From contig JAAYRS010000050.1 of NCBI GenBank assembly GCA_012518645.1, forward strand, positions 1 through 44,134: a stretch of DNA of 44,134 nucleotides. The letters are read 5' to 3'. Below the pieces are notes generated by a model. That model did no database searches, was not told the origin of the DNA, and saw nothing but the letters and a program-made list of their open reading frames with translations. Made by a program: the position numbers and the translations under genes. Of this stretch, positions 38,199-44,134 are shown piece after piece (the first letter of the stretch is position 1; every line of letters begins with the position of its first letter). The DNA is from Bacillota bacterium. GTDB taxonomy: Bacteria > Bacillota > Limnochordia > Darwinibacteriales > Darwinibacteriaceae.

Positions 38199-39386
38199 AT
38201 GAAAATTTTTGTATTAAACTGCGGTTCATCCTCAGTAAAATATAAACTGTATGCCATGAAAAACGAGGAAGTCCTAGCTGAAGGGCAGGTAGAACGAATC
38301 GGCCAAGATAATGCCGTGATTTCCCACCAATCCAGAGGCAAAGAAAAGGTCCTCAAGACCATGTCTATTTTAGAACATACTGTGGCAATCAAAGAAAGTT
38401 TGAGGCTGGTAACCCACCCGGAACACGGGATCATTGCCAGCACTGACGAAATCGATGCTGTCGGCCACCGCGTCGTCCACGGCGGCGAATCATTTTCCGA
38501 TTCTGTTTTAATCGATGAGCGCATTAAACAGATTTTGGATTCTTTAGCCAGTCTGGCCCCCCTGCACAACCCCGCTAATGTCCTGGGTATCCGGGCCGCA
38601 GAAAAAATTATGCCCAAAACACCGCAGGTAGCAGTGTTTGATACTGCTTTCCACGCCAGTATCCCGCCGCATGCCTATCTATATGCGATACCCTACAGTG
38701 TCTATCAAAGGCATAAGATCCGGCGCTACGGCTTTCACGGAACCAGCCACAAATACGTGACGCAAAGAGCCGCGGAAATGATGGGCAGGGATCTCCGGGA
38801 ATTAAAAATCATTTCCTGCCATTTAGGGAATGGCGGCAGCATTACCGCTGTCAAACAGGGCCGGTCGGTGGATACCTCCATGGGCTTCACCCCCTTGGAA
38901 GGCCTAGTTATGGGCACCCGCAGCGGAGATATTGATCCCGGCGCCATCTTTTATCTGATGGAACAAGAAGACCTAAACCTTTTTGAAATCGATTCCATGC
39001 TGAACAAACATTCCGGCCTGTACGGTGTAGCCGGCGTAAGTGATATGCGCGACATAGAAAACGGGATCAGAGAAGGGGATAAACTCTGTCAAATCGCCTT
39101 TGATCTTTACGAATACCGGATCCGCAAATATATCGGGGCCTACACCGCTGCCATGGACGGGGTAGATGCCATTGTCTTCACGGCAGGCATCGGGGAAAAT
39201 GTCCCCTTGGTCCGGAAAGCAATTTGCTCTAAGCTTGGTTTCTTAGGCGTTAAAATTGATCCGGAAAAGAACGAAAAAAGATCGGTCGATCTAGAGCTTT
39301 CCACTCCTGATTCCAGGGTTAAAGTGTTTACCGTTGCTACCGACGAGGAGGTAATCATCGCCAGGGATACAGCAAAAATTTTATAA
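38199..39386 (+). CDS. ackA: Acetate kinase
   Basis: VLNCGSSSVKYKLY; GHRVVHGG; VFDTAFHASIPPHAYLYAIP; YGFHGTSHKYV; CHLGNGGSITAV; FTAGIGENVPLVR. Confidence 0.97.
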   Translation: MKIFVLNCGSSSVKYKLYAMKNEEVLAEGQVERIGQDNAVISHQSRGKEKVLKTMSILEHTVAIKESLRLVTHPEHGIIASTDEIDAVGHRVVHGGESFSDSVLIDERIKQILDSLASLAPLHNPANVLGIRAAEKIMPKTPQVAVFDTAFHASIPPHAYLYAIPYSVYQRHKIRRYGFHGTSHKYVTQRAAEMMGRDLRELKIISCHLGNGGSITAVKQGRSVDTSMGFTPLEGLVMGTRSGDIDPGAIFYLMEQEDLNLFEIDSMLNKHSGLYGVAGVSDMRDIENGIREGDKLCQIAFDLYEYRIRKYIGAYTAAMDGVDAIVFTAGIGENVPLVRKAICSKLGFLGVKIDPEKNEKRSVDLELSTPDSRVKVFTVATDEEVIIARDTAKIL

Positions 39387-39448
39387 CCCTGGAGGAACGA
39401 AACCTCAAAGCTTTTTTCCGTGACTTTTAAAGTTGTGGTGAGGCGAAG

Positions 39449-39497
39449 TTCTTCCGCCTGGGCTTAGGTTGATTAAAAGCCGGCTGAGGCGGAAGAA
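39449..39497 (+). promoter_or_regulatory. Long hairpin between ackA and the AI-2E/YtvI-like gene
   Basis: TTCTTCCGCCT (39449-39459) pairs exactly with AGGCGGAAGAA (39487-39497), with nested GGCTT/AAGCC; a CTCTTTTTG tract follows. Confidence 0.6.
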
Positions 39498-39635
39498 TAA
39501 GGCCTCTTTTTGCTACCACCGGCAGGGCCAAAAAACCGGATTTTCCGGATTTCTTGTAAGCCCGGCAGTGTATAAAGTCGATTGCCAAGGGAGAATAATC
39601 GTACTATACTTAAAAAGACGAAAGGAGGTTTTGGT

Positions 39636-40706
39636 GTGGGCTTACTGCGGGGGATTGTTACACCAAAAAGAGTTGTTCTGGCAGCAGTAATTATCGCAAT
39701 TGCAGTTTTGTTTTCTAAACAGCTCGCGACCACTTTTTTACCTTTCCTAATCGGTCTGGGATTTGCAATTTTACTGGAGCCGGTGATAGGTTTTTTAGAA
39801 CAGCAACTCCGTTTTCCGCGGGGCTTGGCCGTCCTGACAACGTTGGTCGCCGTTACCCTTTTAACCTGGTATACTTTGTTTCTAATCGTCGGCAAGATAA
39901 TTACTGAACTAACAGATCTAGCATCTTTATTACCACTTTACCGAGAAACCGTAACCGATTTAACCAACGAACTCTTGGGGCAATTTGAAAGACTGAACGA
40001 AAACCTGCCGCCCATGGTCAGTTTAAACATCCAGCACAGCGTGAAAGAATTTCTGCTTACTCTGGAGGCAACGACCAAGGATCTAATCAATCAGGTCTTA
40101 GCGGCGTTTACCAGCTTGCCTGTTTTTTTAGTAGTCAGCTTGGTCAGTTTAGTTTCCACGTTTTTCATTGCCAGAGACAAGGATCTGATTGTAGATACCC
40201 TCATGGGTTTTGTCCCTTTTCGCCTTCAGGAACAGGTTAAGGAAACAAGGAAAAGGGTGGCCATCGATTTATTCGGTTTTATTAAGGGCCGTATTTTAAT
40301 GCTGATTATTTCCGTACTTATTGCCGGGGTTGGTTTGTTTTTGATCGGAACCCGTTATTGGCTTTTAATTGCCATAGCCATCGGAGTTTTGGATAACATC
40401 CCCATTGTGGGCCCGGGGATTATTTTCACGCCTTGGGTTGCTGTAAGCGTCCTTTTAGGCAACTTAAACCGAGCCGTGTATCTCACAATTCTCTACTTAG
40501 TTATCTTTTCCGTCCGGCAGCTTTCGGAACCCAAAATCATGGGTGATTCCGTAGGAATTCACCCCTTGGTTATGCTGCTGGCCATTTACGGCGGTATCGT
40601 TTTTTTTGGTTTCTTAGGAATTTTCCTAGGTCCAATCTTAGCCATTCTAATTAGGGCAGCTACCTTATCGGGATTGTTCAAATTCCCTCCTTATCCGGAA
40701 AAGTAA
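39636..40706 (+). CDS. AI-2E family transporter/YtvI-like sporulation membrane protein
   Basis: LLIAIAIGVLDNIPIVGPGIIFTPW; ILYLVIFSVRQLSEPKIMGDSVGIHPLVMLLAIYGG. GTG start at 39636 with AAAGGAGG SD preferred. Confidence 0.88.
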   Translation: MGLLRGIVTPKRVVLAAVIIAIAVLFSKQLATTFLPFLIGLGFAILLEPVIGFLEQQLRFPRGLAVLTTLVAVTLLTWYTLFLIVGKIITELTDLASLLPLYRETVTDLTNELLGQFERLNENLPPMVSLNIQHSVKEFLLTLEATTKDLINQVLAAFTSLPVFLVVSLVSLVSTFFIARDKDLIVDTLMGFVPFRLQEQVKETRKRVAIDLFGFIKGRILMLIISVLIAGVGLFLIGTRYWLLIAIAIGVLDNIPIVGPGIIFTPWVAVSVLLGNLNRAVYLTILYLVIFSVRQLSEPKIMGDSVGIHPLVMLLAIYGGIVFFGFLGIFLGPILAILIRAATLSGLFKFPPYPEK

Positions 40707-40720
40707 TCCCGGCTTTAGTT

Positions 40721-40749
40721 AGGCCCCCAGTATAGAAGGGGGCCTTTTA
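40721..40749 (+). terminator. Rho-independent terminator
   Basis: AGGCCCCC-agtatagaa-GGGGGCCT then TTTATT. Confidence 0.88.
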
Positions 40750-40789
40750 TTATAAACTAAAGACAACTTAAAGCGGAAGGAATGAGATC

Positions 40790-41419
40790 ATGATCCCCTT
40801 GCCCCTCAGCGCAGTGCTGCTCGGTCTAATCACCGCCGCCCTTTATTTCGGATTCGGCCAGCGAATTCTAGATCGGATGCGCCTGCGCGGATCTACAGCC
40901 TTTTTGATCTTAATTTTAATGATCGGAGGGCATTTCCTTCCCACTCTTGCTTTAGGGCCCCGGCTGGGATTAAATCTCGGCGCGGTGATCCCCCTGGGAG
41001 TTGTAATCTACCTTTTGGCCACAACCTCTGCCCGGGAAAGAAAAAAGGCAGCTTTAATCAGCACTCTTACAGCCTTTCTCGTTCTGCTCACCGACAAGGC
41101 ATTGCCCCCTGACCCCGGATTTTTAGATCCGGTTTTCAGCGGAGGGCTTTTTGCCGGCATTTTAGCCTACCTGGGAGACCGTTCCCGCCGCGGGGCGTTT
41201 ATCGCCGGCATTTTAGGGATCCTTCTGGCTGATTTGATTGTGCTGCTGGAAATCAGCGCGGGAGACATTCCTCAGCAATTTATCATTGGCAGCGGAGGAG
41301 TTTTTTCCGGTTTGGTAATCAGCCCTTTCCTGGCGGTGATTTTAGCTGAAGGGATTGGGGAAATCCGAGAGAGAATCAAGCGCTCCGCCTTAAAGCAAGG
41401 AGGCAACGAAAATGACTAA
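40790..41419 (+). CDS. DUF1614-like membrane protein
   Basis: Polytopic; GGHFLPTLALG, LGAVIPLGVVIYLLAT, FLDPVFSGGLFAGILAYLGDRSRRGAFIAGILGILLADL. Confidence 0.75.
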   Translation: MIPLPLSAVLLGLITAALYFGFGQRILDRMRLRGSTAFLILILMIGGHFLPTLALGPRLGLNLGAVIPLGVVIYLLATTSARERKKAALISTLTAFLVLLTDKALPPDPGFLDPVFSGGLFAGILAYLGDRSRRGAFIAGILGILLADLIVLLEISAGDIPQQFIIGSGGVFSGLVISPFLAVILAEGIGEIRERIKRSALKQGGNEND

Positions 41420-42515
41420 AAGCCTGAGGATAACCGCCATTATTTTAATCCTGGTTTTAAATCTAACCTCCCCGGCCTATTCCGAAGAGGAAGAACCCTG
41501 GGGCGATTTTCTCAGCGCCGGCTCTTATTATACTTTGCTGGATCCTGACAACGAAGTTTTGCTGCAGACCGGGCGGCGCATCTACCCCGGCGATGAATTC
41601 CTAAGCGGAGAGAATAAGCTTTACAAAGTGCAGACCGCGGATGATAAACAGCAGACGGCTCAAGCGGAGTTGCTTGAAATAGTTGAGCTGGAAGTGTTTC
41701 CCTGGGAACAGTTACAGCGGGAGCTGGAGTTGAATTTAGCTGCGGCAGAGGCGGAAGAAGAAAAGGGGAAAACCCGGGGCAAAATTGCAATTTACCATAC
41801 CCACAATGCCGAAAGTTATGTCCCCAGCGAAGGGACGGACAGTATTAACGGCAAAGGCGGCATCCACCGCGTCGGGGCCGCTTTCGCGCAGGCCTTGGCT
41901 GCTTTGGGCATCGATGTTGATTATTCGGAAAAAATGCATTTGCCCCACGATCGAGGGGCTTACCGCCGGTCGCGGGAAACGGTTTTAGAACTTTTAGCAA
42001 AACACCCCGATGCCATTTTTGATGTTCACCGCGACGCCGCGCCCCAATCCGCCTATGCCCTCCAACTAGGCAACGAATGGATTACCCGGATTCAATTTGT
42101 GGTGGGCAGACAGAACCAAAATCTGGGAATCAACCGCAAATACGCCCTTTCCTTAAAGAAAATTGCAGATGATCTTTATCCGGGTTTAGTTAAAGGCATT
42201 TTTTTTGGCAGAGGCAACTACAACCAGGATCTCACCCCTTTAAGCCTCCTTTTGGAAGTAGGGGCCCACACTAATAGCCGCCCGGCTGCGGAACGGGGTG
42301 TCAGCCTTTTTAGCGAAGTCGTTGACTTTTACTTTTACGGGCCAAAGGCGGAGGCCGCCGGCAGGGATCAAGGGCAGGCTGCCCGCAGAAGCATCACAGG
42401 GCTGCTCTTTTTTGTGGCAACGGGCCTAGTTGTTTTTTTCGTAATTAATGCCGGGGGTTTCCTCCCCGCTTGGGAACGTTTGAAAAGGCTTGCCCGGGGT
42501 TTAAAGGTAAAATAA
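41412..42515 (+). CDS. spoIIP: Stage II sporulation protein P
   Basis: IAIYHTHNAESYVPSEGTDSINGKGGIHRVG; DAIFDVHRDAAP; LLLEVGAHTNS; C-terminal TM helix. Overlaps upstream gene by 8 bp. Confidence 0.93.
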   Translation: MTKSLRITAIILILVLNLTSPAYSEEEEPWGDFLSAGSYYTLLDPDNEVLLQTGRRIYPGDEFLSGENKLYKVQTADDKQQTAQAELLEIVELEVFPWEQLQRELELNLAAAEAEEEKGKTRGKIAIYHTHNAESYVPSEGTDSINGKGGIHRVGAAFAQALAALGIDVDYSEKMHLPHDRGAYRRSRETVLELLAKHPDAIFDVHRDAAPQSAYALQLGNEWITRIQFVVGRQNQNLGINRKYALSLKKIADDLYPGLVKGIFFGRGNYNQDLTPLSLLLEVGAHTNSRPAAERGVSLFSEVVDFYFYGPKAEAAGRDQGQAARRSITGLLFFVATGLVVFFVINAGGFLPAWERLKRLARGLKVK

Positions 42516-42517
42516 AA

Positions 42518-42537
42518 ACCGGATCCGCGGATCCGGT
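42518..42537. terminator. 20-bp perfect palindrome between convergent spoIIP and lysS
   Basis: ACCGGATCCGCGGATCCGGT. Confidence 0.65.
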
Positions 42538-42555
42538 GCAATCCAAACTGATAGA

Positions 42556-44046
42556 TTAGGGACGGGGGCGCATATGGGGAAAAAGAAGGACATCCCGGAT
42601 GGAGACTGAATCGGTGAAAAGCATTACCATCCGATCAATCCCTAAACCGAGGCCCCCCGCCGGCGGCATCCCATATTCTAAAGCCCGGACATAATCTTCA
42701 TCCATCATATGGGCTTCATCATCGCCCTTTTTCCTCTGTTCCGCCTGTTGTTGAAAGCGCCGCTTTTGATCAAGAGGATCATTTAGTTCTGTAAAACCAT
42801 TGCCTACTTCCCAGGTAACCACAAAAGGTTCAAAGCGGTCGGTTAAATTGGGGTTGTCCCGTTTCCTCCTAGCTAAAGGGCTGACATCTACAGGGTGATC
42901 GGTAATGAAAACCGGTTGGATCAAGCGCGGCTCCACAAATTGATCAAAGAAGCCTTCCACCACATTACCATAGGAAGCCTGGTCCCCAACTGCGACCCCT
43001 TTTTCTTGGGCCGCTTTTCTGGCTTCCCGGGCGCTAAGACCCGTTAAATCTATACCCGAATATTCCTTAATCGCTTCCAACATAGGCTTTCGGGGCCAGG
43101 GAGGGGTTAAATCCAATTCTTGACCTTGAAAGACTACCGCGGTGGATCCCCCTATTTCCAGGGCAATATGGGCGAAAATTTCTTCGGTCAATTTCATCAT
43201 ATCCTCAGCATTGCCATAAGCCTTATAAATCTCGCAAGAAGTGTATTCCGGGTTATGTTTAGTGGAAATCCCTTCGTTACGGAAGTTCTTACCAATCTCA
43301 AAGACCTTCTCAAAACCACCGACTAAAAGCCTTTTTAAATACAATTCGGGGGCAATGCGCAGGTATAGATCTAGATCAAGTGCGTTATGGTGAGTAGTAA
43401 ACGGGCGGGCGTTGGCCCCCCCGGCAATAACGTTAAGCATAGGGGTTTCCACTTCAATATAGCCTTTTTGGATTAAAAAATCACGAAGGCTTTGGATAAT
43501 TTTACTCCTAGTTTCAAAAACGCGGCGTACCTTGGGGTTTACAATTAGGTCCAAATAGCGCTGCCTATAGCGTAAGTCAACATCTTTAAGACCGTGCCAT
43601 TTTTCGGGCAGGGGCCTCAAGGATTTAGCTAAAAGTTTTAATTCCTTTACCTCAACACTAATTTCGCCCCGCCTTGTTTTAAAAACCCGGCCTTTTATGC
43701 CTACAATATCACCGATATCCAGTTTCTGCAGAAATTCGTATCCTTCCTCGCCTAAAGTATTAATTCGAAAATAAAGCTGGATTCGGCCCGAGGAATCCAT
43801 AAGATCAGCAAAACTGGCCTTCCCATGCGTGCGCATGGACATTAAACGCCCGGCCAAGGCTGTTTCCTCCGCTTCTAAGGAATCAAAATTATCCACAATT
43901 TCCTGGGCTTGATGAGTACTGACAAACTTCTGGCCGAAAGGATCGATCCCCAAGTCGGAAATGGCCTTCAGCTTATCTCTGCGTACCGCCATAAGCTCGT
44001 TCAATTCGCGTCTTTCTTCTCCTTGTTCATTTTGCTGATCCTGCAC
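42556..44046 (-). CDS. lysS: Lysyl-tRNA synthetase, class II
   Basis: RYRQRYLDLIVNPKVRRVFETRSKIIQSLRDFL; FEIGKNFRNEGISTKHNPEYTSCEIY; GLGLGIDRMVMLFT. GTG start, SD TAGGAGGT. Confidence 0.97.
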   Translation of the reverse strand: MQDQQNEQGEERRELNELMAVRRDKLKAISDLGIDPFGQKFVSTHQAQEIVDNFDSLEAEETALAGRLMSMRTHGKASFADLMDSSGRIQLYFRINTLGEEGYEFLQKLDIGDIVGIKGRVFKTRRGEISVEVKELKLLAKSLRPLPEKWHGLKDVDLRYRQRYLDLIVNPKVRRVFETRSKIIQSLRDFLIQKGYIEVETPMLNVIAGGANARPFTTHHNALDLDLYLRIAPELYLKRLLVGGFEKVFEIGKNFRNEGISTKHNPEYTSCEIYKAYGNAEDMMKLTEEIFAHIALEIGGSTAVVFQGQELDLTPPWPRKPMLEAIKEYSGIDLTGLSAREARKAAQEKGVAVGDQASYGNVVEGFFDQFVEPRLIQPVFITDHPVDVSPLARRKRDNPNLTDRFEPFVVTWEVGNGFTELNDPLDQKRRFQQQAEQRKKGDDEAHMMDEDYVRALEYGMPPAGGLGLGIDRMVMLFTDSVSIRDVLLFPHMRPRP

Positions 44047-44062
44047 AAAATTACCTCCTATT

Positions 44063-44134
44063 TTATCTGGAAACCTTCAAAATTTCATAACTTAAGGTCC
44101 CATCCAGAACTTCCACTTCTACAATAACACCAGG
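44063..44134 (-). CDS. greA: C-terminal end of probable transcription elongation factor GreA (partial)
   Basis: Minus strand at window edge: PGVIVEVEVLDGTLSYEILKVSR*, GreA-like C-terminus; greA-lysS adjacency is common. Confidence 0.5.
   Translation of the reverse strand, partial: PGVIVEVEVLDGTLSYEILKVSR

Overview
The window looks like a chromosomal segment of a spore-forming Firmicutes-type anaerobe. Evidence for this is the spoIID-like, spoIIP and ytvI-like genes, ackA, a DarA-like c-di-AMP receptor, many TTG/GTG starts and strong Shine-Dalgarno sites. No rRNA, tRNA or CRISPR array was recognised. Left part (about 1-10 kb): a decayed IS21-family element, then an accessory cluster. The cluster has a HAD phosphatase, a GDPD, UgpA/E/B-like ABC transporter parts without an ATPase, and a sn-glycerol-1-phosphate dehydrogenase (AraM/EgsA family), with a divergent second GDPD and a DeoR regulator. 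The rest is a mosaic: orphan DNA methyltransferase, DinG helicase, UPF0104 flippase-like protein, SpoIID-like protein, M20 peptidase, stand-alone 5'-3' exonuclease, C39-like peptidase plus a putative outer-membrane beta-barrel protein, PepF-like peptidase, FtsA-like ATPase, MoxR/DUF58/DUF4129 operon, CAP protein, Cys-rich coat-like protein, CPBP protease, guaB, 3-hydroxyacyl-CoA dehydrogenase, ackA, spoIIP, lysS and the end of a probable greA. Main leads: (1) a 100-codon ORF missed by the ORF track, complement(32154..32456), with one in-frame TGA forming a CGGU (CxxU) motif and a bacterial-SECIS-like hairpin just downstream, i.e. a candidate selenoprotein; (2) a Ugp-like glycerophosphodiester cluster built around a G1P rather than a G3P dehydrogenase, possibly for archaeal-lipid headgroup use; (3) a PepF homologue whose HEXXH zinc motif reads QELGH; (4) a two-gene C39 peptidase/beta-barrel unit with its own consensus promoter, which with a non-lipidated UgpB-like binding protein hints at a diderm host; (5) a perfect 36-bp palindrome between the binding-protein and permease genes. 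All homology calls come from reading motifs by eye; no database search was run.
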